A stretch of DNA of 64,000 bases from Clostridiaceae bacterium (GCA_020832135.1 JAFIFG010000111.1:1-64000), one strand, 5' to 3'; positions 27,050 to 36,920 are shown, counted from the first letter of the stretch. Numbers and translations: made by a program. The notes: generated by a model from the sequence alone, not told the origin.

Positions 27050-27748
27050 TTAAAGGATTATCTTTAGCTCATCTTGTAGTTGTATATAATCCCTATCCAC
27101 ATGGCAATTATAAGCATATAATTCCACTCCTGCCTGTTTCGCCCTGAAACAAGCCTCATAAAAAGCTGTGTCCATATCCTTATTAGGTGTAAAGTTTACA
27201 GCATCATTCCTTTGAACAATAAAAAAAACCGCTGCTCTGAATCCTTGTTTTTTAGCTTCTATTAATTCTAATACATGTTTTCTGCCCCGTTCTGTCGGAG
27301 CATCAGGAAAAGATGCCAACTGATTTTCCTTTACTAAAGTTACACATTTAGCTTCAATAAGAGCTGCTGTTTCTTTATTAGTAATATGGAAATCAAATTT
27401 ACTTTTTCCAAAGGTTACTTCTCTTTTTACATCTGTATAACCTTTGAAATAGTGGATTCTTTCCTTCAAAAATGCTTGTTGTAATATAGTATTCGGTAGC
27501 TTCGAATCAATAGATATTAATGTATCTTCTTTATATACCATCAATAGATCATATTGTGTTTTACGATGCTGCATATTTACTTTTCGAACAATTACTCTTG
27601 CACCCTCTGTCAACAGCTCCTTCATTCTACCAGTATTGGCAACATGAACAATTTCTATCTTGTTATCCACTAAAACTTCTGCAATAAACCTGTTAACTCT
27701 TCTTTTAAATATACCCTCTATTTTACTACCATCAATATTTATTTTCAT
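27050..27748 (-). CDS. sfsA: SfsA-like DNA/RNA-binding nuclease protein
   Basis: About 232 residues. The SfsA features are visible: GIFKRRVNRFIAEV, HVANTGRMKELL, and later DFHITNKETAALIEAKCVTLVKE, which fits the nuclease-like motif D-x-E-x-K reported for the family. SfsA was named for sugar-fermentation stimulation in E. coli and is now seen as a nuclease-type fold. The ATG at 27748 is favoured; the GTG at 27757 lies in the ribosome site. A divergent membrane gene begins about 100 bases away. Confidence 0.93.
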   Translation of the reverse strand: MKINIDGSKIEGIFKRRVNRFIAEVLVDNKIEIVHVANTGRMKELLTEGARVIVRKVNMQHRKTQYDLLMVYKEDTLISIDSKLPNTILQQAFLKERIHYFKGYTDVKREVTFGKSKFDFHITNKETAALIEAKCVTLVKENQLASFPDAPTERGRKHVLELIEAKKQGFRAAVFFIVQRNDAVNFTPNKDMDTAFYEACFRAKQAGVELYAYNCHVDRDYIQLQDELKIIL

Positions 27749-27761
27749 AATTTCCACCTAC

Positions 27762-27776
27762 TTTAGTTATACTAAA
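27762..27776. promoter_or_regulatory. Small perfect palindrome between sfsA and divergent membrane gene
   Basis: TTTAGTTATACTAAA is a six-base inverted repeat with a three-base centre. It lies upstream of both divergent genes and could be an operator. No binding protein can be named from it. Confidence 0.35.
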
Positions 27777-27844
27777 ACTACGTACTTTTGTAATTAGAAT
27801 TTAAATTATTTTTCACTATTATTACTATGGAGGGGGTACATGTT

Positions 27845-28297
27845 TTGAAAAGTAGTCAATATATCTTTTTAAATCTAATACATGGATGGTTCTTAGGTTT
27901 AGTCATTGGGATGACCTTATCTATACTGGCCCTTGAATTTTTGCCAGAAATAGAAAGTTTTATGCATCCCGCTTATATTTATTTAGTACTGTCTATTATA
28001 GGTGCTGTAATAGGATATTTAAAGGGATACAACAACTATACTCGTTTGTTATCCTTCTTGTTTTCAACTCTGGGCACCATACTAACGCCTATCATAGCAA
28101 CAATTTTGTTATATTATTTTATAGGATTTAATAGATTACTATCTTTGCCTCCTATAATCTTTAAGTCTGGTATAGGTTTAAGAGGAATGGACACTATGTT
28201 GAGTGTTTATATATTTACCTCTATACTTACCTTAGGATTTGTTGGCGCCATTATTTCAAGCTTTAGTATTAATAAAAGAAATAGATGGACCTTATAA
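27845..28297 (+). CDS. Hypothetical four-helix membrane protein
   Basis: About 150 residues with four hydrophobic helices (about residues 5-30, 40-60, 70-95 and 125-145), a glycine-rich second helix (GAVIGYLKGYNNY) and a short basic tail. I do not recognise the family. The start is uncertain: TTG at 27845 fits the GGAGGGGG ribosome site, while the first ATG at 27827 is inside that site. It is one of few plus-strand genes in the first 40 kb and is divergent from sfsA and convergent with the DUF1292 gene. Confidence 0.7.
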   Translation: MKSSQYIFLNLIHGWFLGLVIGMTLSILALEFLPEIESFMHPAYIYLVLSIIGAVIGYLKGYNNYTRLLSFLFSTLGTILTPIIATILLYYFIGFNRLLSLPPIIFKSGIGLRGMDTMLSVYIFTSILTLGFVGAIISSFSINKRNRWTL

Positions 28298-28313
28298 GCC
28301 CATCTATTTTTTA
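28279..28313. terminator. Bidirectional terminator between convergent genes
   Basis: AATAGATGG pairs with CCATCTATT around about 11 bases. T-rich sequence follows on both strands, so it can end both the membrane protein gene and the DUF1292 gene. Confidence 0.85.
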
Positions 28314-28577
28314 TTGCATATCTTCTTCATTTGCAATAGCTTCATATGCAGCTGCAACATTTTCATACTCTTCATCATCTTCTACAGCTACTAAAGTATA
28401 CTCTTCTTCACCATCTTTAATTATTTTAAAGATATAAGCATCTGCATCTTCACCTTCATCAAGAGCAGCAAGAATTGCATATTCTTGTCCTTCTACATCC
28501 ATTGTCATAATTACCTCAAAATCCTGTTCTTGCCCTTCCTCATCTACTAACGTTATAATATTTTCATTTTCTTCCAT
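28311..28577 (-). CDS. DUF1292 family acidic protein (YrzB-like)
   Basis: 88 residues, very acidic. It starts MEENENIITLVDEEGQEQDFEVI and has YAILAALDEGEDADAYIFKI, both typical of DUF1292. Function is unknown. The order ruvX-DUF1292 matches Bacillus yrrK-yrzB. ATG at 28577 lies nine bases after AGGAGG; another ATG at 28583 is close. The longer frame to 28610 is unlikely. Confidence 0.88.
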   Translation of the reverse strand: MEENENIITLVDEEGQEQDFEVIMTMDVEGQEYAILAALDEGEDADAYIFKIIKDGEEEYTLVAVEDDEEYENVAAAYEAIANEEDMQ

Positions 28578-28656
28578 TATCATAAACCTCCTAATTAATA
28601 TTAACAGCATATAATTGTATTATATACCAAATTTATTTAAAAGAAACATTTTTTAC

Positions 28657-29073
28657 TTATTTATTTATACTATCCAAATAGCCCTGTAAAATGTAAGTAG
28701 CTGCTACTTTATCGATTACAGTTTTTCTTTTTTTTCTACTTACGTCTGCTTTGATCAAAGATTTTTCCGCTGCTACGGTTGTAAGTCTTTCATCCCACAA
28801 GACAATTTCTATGTTTACCCTCTTTTTAAGTCTTTCAACAAAATCCATCACTTTTTCTCCCTGTGGGCCTACTGTTCCATTCATATTCTTGGGTAGTCCT
28901 ACAACAATTTTTTCCACTTTATATTCCTCAGTGATTTCTACTATTCTAGTTATATCTTTTTTTATACTTACTCGTTCAATTGTTTCTAATCCTTGAGCTG
29001 TCCATCCCATTAAATCACTTAAAGCTACCCCGGTTCTTTTATCTCCTACATCTAAACCCATGATTCTGATCAT
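28657..29073 (-). CDS. ruvX: Pre-16S rRNA nuclease / Holliday junction resolvase-like YqgF
   Basis: 138 residues with an RNase H-like fold. The first metal motif is [50 protein letters not shown] and [14 protein letters not shown] follow, all standard for YqgF/RuvX. It matures the 5' end of 16S rRNA in E. coli and was first proposed as a resolvase. It ends before the DUF1292 gene with a gap of about 80 bases. Confidence 0.93.
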   Translation of the reverse strand: MIRIMGLDVGDKRTGVALSDLMGWTAQGLETIERVSIKKDITRIVEITEEYKVEKIVVGLPKNMNGTVGPQGEKVMDFVERLKKRVNIEIVLWDERLTTVAAEKSLIKADVSRKKRKTVIDKVAATYILQGYLDSINK

Positions 29074-29085
29074 AACTACATCCTC

Positions 29086-30045
29086 CTAGATCACCTTAAT
29101 GCAAAACTCTGGGCAGCTCTTAGAGCAATAACCACAAAGAACACATTTTTTATGATTCACTACTAATTTGTCATTGACTATTTCTAGTGCTTTATGTCCA
29201 CAGGATTCAATGCACTTGCCGCAGGATTCACACCAATAATCTATTTTAAGTTTTCTCTCTTTTTCTTTTATTTTGTTTAATGTTTTATCATCTATTTTCT
29301 TTCCTTGAAAAATAGCTATATTGCCATTGATTTCTTCTTTTGTTTGCATTCCTACGGCTATTGAGTGTAGACAATCTAAATTAAGAACATAATCAAAGCA
29401 TGCTTCAAAGTTTTTTAATAGGTTGCCTCCACCCAAAGGTTTCATGCCGTAAATCCCTTTACCCACCTCATTTGCCTTGTTTAATAAACCTACCATTTCT
29501 TCAATAGTTCCATCCTGAATACCTAAACCCTCAATATTTACAATAGGATGTAGTACCTCTATCTCTTTAATTTCCAAGGCTGCTTTCACTGCTTTAATAG
29601 TATGGGTAGATATGCCAACTGCTTTAATATATCCTTTTTCCTTCATTTTTAAAAAATAGGTCAATGCTTCATAATGTCCCTTAATAGTATATTCACTTTC
29701 TTGTTCATGTAATAAAAAGATATCTATGTAATCTGTATCCATTTCCTTCAATGCTTTCGATAAACTTGCTTCGGCTGTTTCATTAGAGTAGGCATAGGAC
29801 TTTGTTGCAATCACTACATCCTCCCTGGACCACTTATGTAAAGCATTTTTTATATGGGGATATGTTTCATAAATTTCAGCTGTATCAACAAAGTTAATTC
29901 CTCGTTCAAAGGCATGTAATAATAATTTACCACCTTCATCAGGAGACATATTACTTTGTAGAGGCCCCATCGTTAATCCACCAAAACAAAGTTTAGAAAC
30001 CATTAACTCTGTGTTTCCCAATAAAACTTTTTCCAATTTCTTCAC
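29086..30045 (-). CDS. Aldo/keto reductase with C-terminal 4Fe-4S ferredoxin domain
   Basis: 319 residues. A TIM-barrel aldo/keto reductase (LCFGGLTMGPLQ; INFVDTAEIYETYPHI; DIFLLHEQE; AVGISTHTIKAVK) occupies residues 1-260. It is followed by CESCGKCIESCGHKALE and CVLCGYCSKSCPEFC, two Fe-S cluster motifs. Such fused enzymes are common in anaerobes and likely pass electrons from ferredoxin to a carbonyl substrate; the substrate is not known. It lies between a membrane phosphatase gene and ruvX, an insertion compared with Bacillus. Confidence 0.9.
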   Translation of the reverse strand: MKKLEKVLLGNTELMVSKLCFGGLTMGPLQSNMSPDEGGKLLLHAFERGINFVDTAEIYETYPHIKNALHKWSREDVVIATKSYAYSNETAEASLSKALKEMDTDYIDIFLLHEQESEYTIKGHYEALTYFLKMKEKGYIKAVGISTHTIKAVKAALEIKEIEVLHPIVNIEGLGIQDGTIEEMVGLLNKANEVGKGIYGMKPLGGGNLLKNFEACFDYVLNLDCLHSIAVGMQTKEEINGNIAIFQGKKIDDKTLNKIKEKERKLKIDYWCESCGKCIESCGHKALEIVNDKLVVNHKKCVLCGYCSKSCPEFCIKVI

Positions 30046-30075
30046 CTCAAATAAAATCCAGAGCCAAAAGATTTA

Positions 30076-32250
30076 TTATTCATTTGACACATTTAAAAGA
30101 TCCATAATTAGGTATAGAATCGTAGTAGTTAAAAACATTACAGTGGTAGCTGCAGAAACCACACCTGAATCATTAACAACAAAAGACACAATACAAGCTA
30201 CAATGATTCCACTCCACCCTATAGCCATACTAGGATATTTAGTGGTTATTTTTTTTAAAATTCCTACTGGTCTATAGAATAGTACAGCTAGAACAACTAT
30301 TGCACTCAGTAGTACTCTGCTCCAAACAGTTACACCCATCACCCTTAAATTCATGGTGACCTTTCTTACAATAATCTCATATATAACAATAGGACCACTA
30401 AAAAGGATTTGTTGTATTGCTGTTGCTAAATGACTTTTATTCTCCATTAATAATAAATCTATGGCAGCAATGGTGACAATTACCATTATAACAGAAATAA
30501 CTATATATGTTAAACTCTTTAAGTTAATTCTTTTATTTGAGAGTCTAAAAAATGTAAATAGAAAAGCAAATACAGCAGTAATAGTGCCCCCTACATTGGC
30601 TCCTAAACTAGGTAATGCTATAGTAATTGTAGCAAATAAATAAATAACAGCTGCAAAATACTTGTTGATATCATACTTATCCATGACAGCACTGGTGAAA
30701 ATTAATACTGAACCTATCAATACTCCCATATACTCATTTCCAATGCCATAGTAACGTGCACCTATGATTGGATCATAGCCTAAAATAGAATTTTTAATTA
30801 AATTTTGACCTAATAGGATATCTATTAATAAACTAAAAGATAACAAAAAACAACTATATGATATTATATTTAGAGGCTGTTTTTTCCCAACAATATATAG
30901 CATTAGCACAAGCATAGAAGTTATTGCTATCAATAATATATAGTTTTGTACAATAGTTAATGTGCCAAATAAAGGTAATATTAATAATGTAAATGGAGCT
31001 ACAATAGTCCCCAGTAATATCAAAGATATGAGTCTGTACCATTTATCGTGTACTTTTTGTCTGAATATGATTGCCAACAGTGCTAAGACAGAAGCAATCA
31101 TTTGAAAGACGGCAAATTTGTATAGAACTCTATATCTTTGAACAGAGGTATTAACTACTCTTTTATTAAGCTTATGTATAAACTCCATATTATTTGATGC
31201 ACTGACAGTTTCAACAGGCTTTCCTACCATACCATCAGGAGGTAAATTAAAATAAGATAAAACAGTAGGTGCAATATCTATGTTGGCAACGATCCCCTGG
31301 CGTCTTGTTGTGGCAGACCACAATAATCCCTTATTTGCTCCTCCGTCATATACAACTATTGGTGTAAGCCTTTCTCCTTTGCTGGCTGCACTGTCTGATG
31401 GATAAGGGGTTACAATCATTAATGTTGTATCCTTAAAATTAATAGCATCTACAATTCTATGAATAAAATCATCTATATCCTTTAAGGTTTGTTGTTTATG
31501 TTGATAAAACATCTCATCAGTTAAATTGGCTTTATAGTGTTCTAACCGATTTATATCTCCTGTTTCAATAACAATGAAATTCCCTTTAAGATAAAATTTT
31601 AAAAAATCTTTGTATAATGAATTATAGTTAGTTCTTATACCAAAAGGCTTATGGGGGTTTTTTTCTAATAAATCCCCTCCCACATTTCCATAATTAATAT
31701 AACCTTCACTATTCATAGCTATTAGCCCTGCTTCTCTAAACAAAGCAACATCAGTGTCACTATTACCTATAAGTACGGTTTTGTAGCCATGCTCCTTTAA
31801 TGCATTACCTAATGCTCCTGGTATAGCGCCATATTCTCCTTTTATATTTTGTTTAGTTAATGGGCTTATATCTAGATTGATAAGACCTCTTACTTCACCA
31901 ATATTACCTTGTCTTCTTTCATATATAGGTAGATTCTTATAATCTATAGGATAGAATATGGCTGTATCCTTTGTGGCCTCAGCTCTTATACCCCATCCTA
32001 GTGTGGCATAGGACTTAAAGTCATTATTACCACCTGATGCCCTGGTATTCATTAAGCCAATACTACTATTATTGATGAGATTATGAACATAAGGCATACT
32101 ATATAAGTCATGAAAATCTATACGATTAATGATAATCATAATTACTTTATTTTTTGAATTACTAGCCCCGTATATTTCAGTATTTAAATTAAGAAGTAAT
32201 AAAATAGGAAGCAACATAAGAGTTGCAAACCTCATTTTACATTTTATCAA
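30076..32250 (-). CDS. Membrane protein with alkaline-phosphatase-like external domain
   Basis: 724 residues. A signal-anchor segment comes first, then an external domain of about 330 residues (KVIMIIINRIDFHDL; GNALKEHGYKTVLIGNSDTDV; ETGDINRLEHY; TPYPSDSAASKGERLTPIVVY) with the look of the alkaline phosphatase/phosphoglycerate mutase superfamily. At least ten membrane helices follow (about 380-715). Some metal-site residues of active enzymes seem to be replaced: the first metal-binding Asp region reads NRIDFHDL. It may be a regulator or an enzyme of envelope polymers. The start is TTG at 32250 after AGGAG. The gene sits between ireB and an aldo/keto reductase gene. Confidence 0.75.
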   Translation of the reverse strand: MIKCKMRFATLMLLPILLLLNLNTEIYGASNSKNKVIMIIINRIDFHDLYSMPYVHNLINNSSIGLMNTRASGGNNDFKSYATLGWGIRAEATKDTAIFYPIDYKNLPIYERRQGNIGEVRGLINLDISPLTKQNIKGEYGAIPGALGNALKEHGYKTVLIGNSDTDVALFREAGLIAMNSEGYINYGNVGGDLLEKNPHKPFGIRTNYNSLYKDFLKFYLKGNFIVIETGDINRLEHYKANLTDEMFYQHKQQTLKDIDDFIHRIVDAINFKDTTLMIVTPYPSDSAASKGERLTPIVVYDGGANKGLLWSATTRRQGIVANIDIAPTVLSYFNLPPDGMVGKPVETVSASNNMEFIHKLNKRVVNTSVQRYRVLYKFAVFQMIASVLALLAIIFRQKVHDKWYRLISLILLGTIVAPFTLLILPLFGTLTIVQNYILLIAITSMLVLMLYIVGKKQPLNIISYSCFLLSFSLLIDILLGQNLIKNSILGYDPIIGARYYGIGNEYMGVLIGSVLIFTSAVMDKYDINKYFAAVIYLFATITIALPSLGANVGGTITAVFAFLFTFFRLSNKRINLKSLTYIVISVIMVIVTIAAIDLLLMENKSHLATAIQQILFSGPIVIYEIIVRKVTMNLRVMGVTVWSRVLLSAIVVLAVLFYRPVGILKKITTKYPSMAIGWSGIIVACIVSFVVNDSGVVSAATTVMFLTTTILYLIMDLLNVSNE

Positions 32251-32255
32251 CCCAA

Positions 32256-32519
32256 TTAACTCCTATTTTTCTCCAAATATGTCTTCAGTAGTTCTTCTAA
32301 TAATTCATCCCTCTCTATATCTCTAATAGTACTTCTAGCATTATTATGATTTGTAATATATGTAGGATCGCCAGATAGTATATACCCAATAAATTGATTA
32401 ATTGGATTATACCCTTTCTCTTCTAAAGACTCGTACACTTCCATTATAATCTCTTTAGCCTTTCTTTCTTTTTCTTTATCTAAATCAAACTTCATTGTAA
32501 GATTAAGCTTATCTCCCAT
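32256..32519 (-). CDS. IreB family regulatory phosphoprotein (ReoM-like)
   Basis: 87 residues, full length for the family. [45 protein letters not shown] matches IreB/ReoM closely, including the threonine-type region at the N-terminus. In Enterococcus and Listeria it is phosphorylated by the PASTA kinase and controls MurA turnover and cephalosporin tolerance. The order alaS-ireB-ruvX is that of Bacillus alaS-yrzL-yrrK. Confidence 0.92.
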   Translation of the reverse strand: MGDKLNLTMKFDLDKEKERKAKEIIMEVYESLEEKGYNPINQFIGYILSGDPTYITNHNNARSTIRDIERDELLEELLKTYLEKNRS

Positions 32520-32583
32520 TTGGTATTCCCCTTTCTAAATTTATTTAATACTATTTTACCATATTGTACCCTTACATCCAATT

Positions 32584-32615
32584 ATTAAAACTAGAGCATG
32601 GAAATCCATGCTCTA
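32584..32615 (-). terminator. Terminator after alaS
   Basis: TAGAGCATGGA pairs with TCCATGCTCTA, followed by GTTTTAAT. It lies between alaS and ireB, so the two genes are probably transcribed separately for the most part. Confidence 0.75.
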
Positions 32616-32620
32616 ATATT

Positions 32621-35263
32621 TTACCCATTTAATTGATTTTTTAATATTTCATAGGCTTTTTCTAGCGCTTCTTGAATTTTTTCAGGATTTTTACCTCCAG
32701 CTTGTGCCATGTCAGGTCGTCCTCCTCCGCCACCACCAGCAATTTTAGCAGCTTCTTTTACAATATTACCCGCATGTACACCTTTTGTAACGATATCCTT
32801 AGTAGATGTAGCTATAAAACTAACCTTTCCATCTACTTCACAAGCCAATACAATAGCACCAGACTGAATCTTTTCTTTTAATGCATCCCCTAATTTTCTT
32901 AAATCGTCTATATTTTGTACTTCTACCTTTTCAATAATCACTCTAACCCCGTTAATTAAGTGTGCATTTTTAAGAATTTCATCCGTAGCACCACTAGCTA
33001 ATTGAGCTTTAAATTTATTTATTTCTCTATCTTTTTCTTTTCCTTCGGCAATCATAGCCTCTATTCGATTTATTATATTGTTGACAGGAGTTTTTAGAAT
33101 TTCACCTGTTCTTTGTATAGTTCCCTGCTGCTGTTTTACATATTTATAGGCTTCATTACCAGTAACAGCTTCGATTCTCCTTACACCCGATGCAACCCCA
33201 GCCTCACTTATAATTAAAAACATACCTACCTCACTACTGTTTTTCAAGTGTGTACCACCACATAATTCTATGCTGTAATCCCCCACTTTTACCACTCTTA
33301 CAACCTCTCCATACTTTTCACCAAATAAAGCTTCCGCACCCATTTTTTTAGCCTCAACTGGTGTGGTTTCTAAATAAGCAACTTCTGAACTCTTCATAAT
33401 TTGGTGATTTACTTTTTCTTCTATTTCTTTTACTTGCTGAGAAGTTAAACCTTCAAAATGAGTAAAATCAAAACGTAATCTCTCTGAGGTTACAAGGGAT
33501 CCTGCCTGCTGTACATGTTCACCTACTACTTCTTTTAAAGCCTTATGTAATAGATGGGTGGCGGTATGATTTCTAGCAGTGCTTTTTCTAGTGGTTTCAT
33601 TTACCTCAGTTTTAACCATATCACCTATATTTAATGTTCCTTTATTGACTTTAATAGTCTGATGTATTCTATTGTTAATGCCAGGCTTTGTGTCCATAAC
33701 AGTAGCCTCAAAGACTTCATTATATATTGAACCTAAGTCTCCTACTTGTCCACCGCCTTCCGCATAAAAAGGTGTTTCATCCAATATAACAATAGCTTCC
33801 TCATCTTTGTTAATTTCTGCTACAGAGGCATTGTTTAATACGAGGGCCAACACTTTTCCTTCTCCCCTTAGGTCCTCATATCCTTTGAATGTTGTTTGAA
33901 TATCTTTATCAAGCTCTGAAAATGCATCTTCTTTCCACCCCTCCGCATTTTCACCTGATCTAGCTTGTCTAGCTCGTTGCCTTTGTTTGGTCATTTCAGC
34001 TTCGAAGCCATCATCATCAACCCGTAGTCCTTCTTCTTCTAAAATTTCTCTTGTTAAGTCTAAAGGAAAACCATAGGTGTCATATAATTTAAAAGCATAT
34101 TCTCCCTTTAATATGTTTGTATTATCATTCTTTAATGCTTCTATATATCCATTTAAAATCTCTAATCCTTGATGTATTGTCTCTTGAAATCTTTCCTCTT
34201 CTACTTTTATAACCTTTTGAATATACTCTTTTTTCTCTGTTAACTCCATATAGGTTTCACCGTACATTTTAATGACATCATCCACCAACTGGTGTAGAAA
34301 GCTTTTAGAAATTCCCAGCATTTTTCCATGACGTGCTGCTCTTCTTAAAAGTCTTCTTAAAACATACCCTCTTCCTTCATTACTAGGAAGTATGCCATCC
34401 CCTACCATAAAGGTTATAGATCGTATATGATCTGTAATAATTCTAATAGAGGTATTCTTCTCTTCCGACACATTGTATTTTGTTTTTGTCGCTTCACATA
34501 CTTTGTCTAATATATATCTCATAGTATCTATATCAAAAATAGAATCAACACCCTGCATAATACAGGCGACCCTCTCTAGACCCATTCCTGTATCGATATT
34601 AGGGTTCGGTAAAAGGTTGTAGTTGCCTTCCTCATCCTTATCAAACTGTGTGAAAACATGATTCCAAAACTCCACATACCTATCACATTCACACCCCGGT
34701 TTACAATCTGCTTCCCCACAACCGTATTTTTCGCCACGGTCAAAATATAGTTCTGAACATGGGCCACAAGGTCCCAATCCAATTTCCCAAAAATTATCTG
34801 ATTTTCCTAATCTAACAATTCGCTCAGAAGAAATTCCTATTTTTTTACTCCAAATCTCATATGCCTCTTCATCTTCTTCATAGATAGAGGCCCATAATTT
34901 ATCAACTGGCATCTTTAGATGTTCTGTAACAAACTCCCATCCCCAAACAATAGATTCTTCTTTAAAATAATCACCAAAGGAAAAATTACCCAACATTTCA
35001 AAAAAAGTAGCATGTCTTGCTGTCTTTCCTACATTTTCTATATCCCCAGTTCTAATACATTTTTGACAGGTAGCCATTCTTTCATTTGGAGGAACTTCCG
35101 TCCCAGAAAAATATGGCTTTAGGGGTGCCATGCCTGCATTAATTAATAACAAACTTTTATCATTTTGAGGAACTAGAGGATAACTCGGCTTTACTAAATG
35201 CCCTTTTTCCTGAAAGAAATCTAAAAATAATTTTCTTATTTCATTTAAACCCTTTTTCTCCAT
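32621..35263 (-). CDS. alaS: Alanine-tRNA ligase
   Basis: 880 residues, full length. The class II catalytic domain begins EIRKLFLDFFQEKGHLVKPSYPL. The editing domain has the zinc-binding pair TARNHTATHLLHKAL and ELCGGTHLKNS. The C-terminal DHHA1-type domain has a glycine-rich GGGGGGRPDMAQAGG. It charges tRNA-Ala and removes mischarged serine and glycine. A T-box leader upstream controls it (35299-35560). Confidence 0.97.
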   Translation of the reverse strand: MEKKGLNEIRKLFLDFFQEKGHLVKPSYPLVPQNDKSLLLINAGMAPLKPYFSGTEVPPNERMATCQKCIRTGDIENVGKTARHATFFEMLGNFSFGDYFKEESIVWGWEFVTEHLKMPVDKLWASIYEEDEEAYEIWSKKIGISSERIVRLGKSDNFWEIGLGPCGPCSELYFDRGEKYGCGEADCKPGCECDRYVEFWNHVFTQFDKDEEGNYNLLPNPNIDTGMGLERVACIMQGVDSIFDIDTMRYILDKVCEATKTKYNVSEEKNTSIRIITDHIRSITFMVGDGILPSNEGRGYVLRRLLRRAARHGKMLGISKSFLHQLVDDVIKMYGETYMELTEKKEYIQKVIKVEEERFQETIHQGLEILNGYIEALKNDNTNILKGEYAFKLYDTYGFPLDLTREILEEEGLRVDDDGFEAEMTKQRQRARQARSGENAEGWKEDAFSELDKDIQTTFKGYEDLRGEGKVLALVLNNASVAEINKDEEAIVILDETPFYAEGGGQVGDLGSIYNEVFEATVMDTKPGINNRIHQTIKVNKGTLNIGDMVKTEVNETTRKSTARNHTATHLLHKALKEVVGEHVQQAGSLVTSERLRFDFTHFEGLTSQQVKEIEEKVNHQIMKSSEVAYLETTPVEAKKMGAEALFGEKYGEVVRVVKVGDYSIELCGGTHLKNSSEVGMFLIISEAGVASGVRRIEAVTGNEAYKYVKQQQGTIQRTGEILKTPVNNIINRIEAMIAEGKEKDREINKFKAQLASGATDEILKNAHLINGVRVIIEKVEVQNIDDLRKLGDALKEKIQSGAIVLACEVDGKVSFIATSTKDIVTKGVHAGNIVKEAAKIAGGGGGGRPDMAQAGGKNPEKIQEALEKAYEILKNQLNG

Positions 35264-35298
35264 TGGTTAAATAAACCTCCTTATATTTATATATCATC

Positions 35299-35560
35299 AA
35301 AAAAAGCACTCCATCCATACAAAAAATATTGTAGGGACGAGAGTACTTCTCGCGGTACCACCCTAATTACCATATAACATGGTCGCTCATAGGAAAGCCT
35401 TAAGATAACGGATTATCCGATAACCTCTACTCTAAAGTAATTGTTTCAAGATTATAGCTCCAAGACTGCTTCATATACTCTATCTAGAGGTTTTCCAGCC
35501 TAGAACCTCATCTCTATTAGAATTAAGTTATATTACTATTTCCCTTCATAGCTGTTTAAT
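35299..35560 (-). ncRNA. Alanine-responsive T-box riboswitch of alaS
   Basis: On the minus strand the T-box AGGGTGGTACCGCG is clear at about 35366-35353. The 5' part has the stem I signs AUGAAGGGAAAUAGUA and an AG-box-like GAGAUGAGG. A specifier loop reads TATATGAAGCAGTC, with GCA an alanine codon in the usual place. An antitermination region and a terminator (AGTACTC ... GAGTGCT then seven T) complete it. Uncharged tRNA-Ala is expected to stop termination. The whole gap before alaS is taken up by this leader. Confidence 0.93.
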
Positions 35561-35619
35561 TTTTATTTTATATTTTTATCTGCATTATATAGAATAACCT
35601 ATATTTTGTCAATATATAA

Positions 35620-36852
35620 CTAAATTTTTGCTAAGTAATTGATAATATACCTTCCCAACACTTTAATTACTGCAGCTGTAGGGACTGCTATAAGTAACCC
35701 TATTATACCAAAAAATCTTCCACCTATAATTAAAGAGAAAATAACCATTACAGGGTGTATTCCAACACTTTTCCCTACTATTTTAGGTGCAATAATGCCA
35801 CTTTCCACCTGCTGTATAATTGTAAAGACAACAATTACCCAAAGAGCCTTTACTGGTCCATCCATCAAAGCAAATATTACACCCGGGACAATTCCTATTA
35901 CAGGTCCAAAATAAGGAATGATATTGGCTGTACCTGCTATTAGTCCCACCAATGCTGCAAATTCTACCCTTAAAATTAATAAGGATACTGTAGTTAACAT
36001 CCCCACAAAGGCAGCTACAGTTAATTGTCCTCTAATAAAACCTCCTAAAACTTCATCAATATCTGTTGCCATCTTTAAAGCACCTCTCCTGCAGGCTTTA
36101 GGAATCAGCAATATAATACTTCGTTTAAATACTTCTGCATCCTTTAAAAAATAGAAGGCTAGAATGGGTATTAGAACCAACCCTATAACTTTTGAAAACA
36201 TCCCTATCAATGCATTAGCCATCGAAGTAAAGGCTCCAAATATAATTCCTTCAATTCTATCAATATTTAATCTCAAGAGCTCCTTTACACCCTCTAATTC
36301 TGTTGGCAAACTTTCTATGTTTCTATTGTATTTTATATATAGATCATATAAATAATCGTAGAATTCGTTGCTATACTTAGGCATTACCTCTATAAATCTC
36401 ATTATTTCGTTAGTGATCCGAGGTATTAAAGTAAAGGATATAACAACTAAAACAATCACTATAGACAAATAAACCATCAGAACTCCCCAAATTCTCTTAA
36501 TGCCTTTTCTGGTTAAGTACTCTACAATGGGATTTAATATGTAGGCTAATACAACAGCAAATATAAAAGGGGACAGTATATCAAACAATAAACCTCTTAA
36601 ACGGAAAAGTATAAGAAATAATAAGCATCCAATAAATAATAGGACAAATTTATATATTTGTCTTTTTCCTATATTAAGCCTATGTCTATGCTCCACATAT
36701 TTATTACCTATATGAATAAGGTAATAAATAACAAAGTAGATCAGCATTAAAAGTGCCAGTTGAGTCACAAAATTAAAAAAATCCGTAAACTCAGTGGCCT
36801 CCGCTAAGTTTCTCATGTTTTTAGAAATAACTTCTATAGCAGTATTTTCCAT
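35620..36852 (-). CDS. AI-2E family transporter (YrrI-like)
   Basis: About 410 residues with eight hydrophobic segments. The signature region FIRGQLTVAAFVGMLTTVSLLILRV, IPYFGPVIGIVPGVIFAL, QQVESGIIAPKIVGKSVGIHPVMVIF matches the AI-2E/UPF0118 family. Members export or exchange various ions or signals; the substrate here is unknown. ATG at 36852 follows GGGGGATG; an ATG nine bases further up is in the ribosome site. Bacillus also has this gene (yrrI) before alaS. Confidence 0.9.
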   Translation of the reverse strand: MENTAIEVISKNMRNLAEATEFTDFFNFVTQLALLMLIYFVIYYLIHIGNKYVEHRHRLNIGKRQIYKFVLLFIGCLLFLILFRLRGLLFDILSPFIFAVVLAYILNPIVEYLTRKGIKRIWGVLMVYLSIVIVLVVISFTLIPRITNEIMRFIEVMPKYSNEFYDYLYDLYIKYNRNIESLPTELEGVKELLRLNIDRIEGIIFGAFTSMANALIGMFSKVIGLVLIPILAFYFLKDAEVFKRSIILLIPKACRRGALKMATDIDEVLGGFIRGQLTVAAFVGMLTTVSLLILRVEFAALVGLIAGTANIIPYFGPVIGIVPGVIFALMDGPVKALWVIVVFTIIQQVESGIIAPKIVGKSVGIHPVMVIFSLIIGGRFFGIIGLLIAVPTAAVIKVLGRYIINYLAKI

Positions 36853-36920
36853 AGTGTACATCCCCCATTGTTATTGATCCATATATATATATTATATTCA
36901 TATAAGAGGTCCTCAAAACA

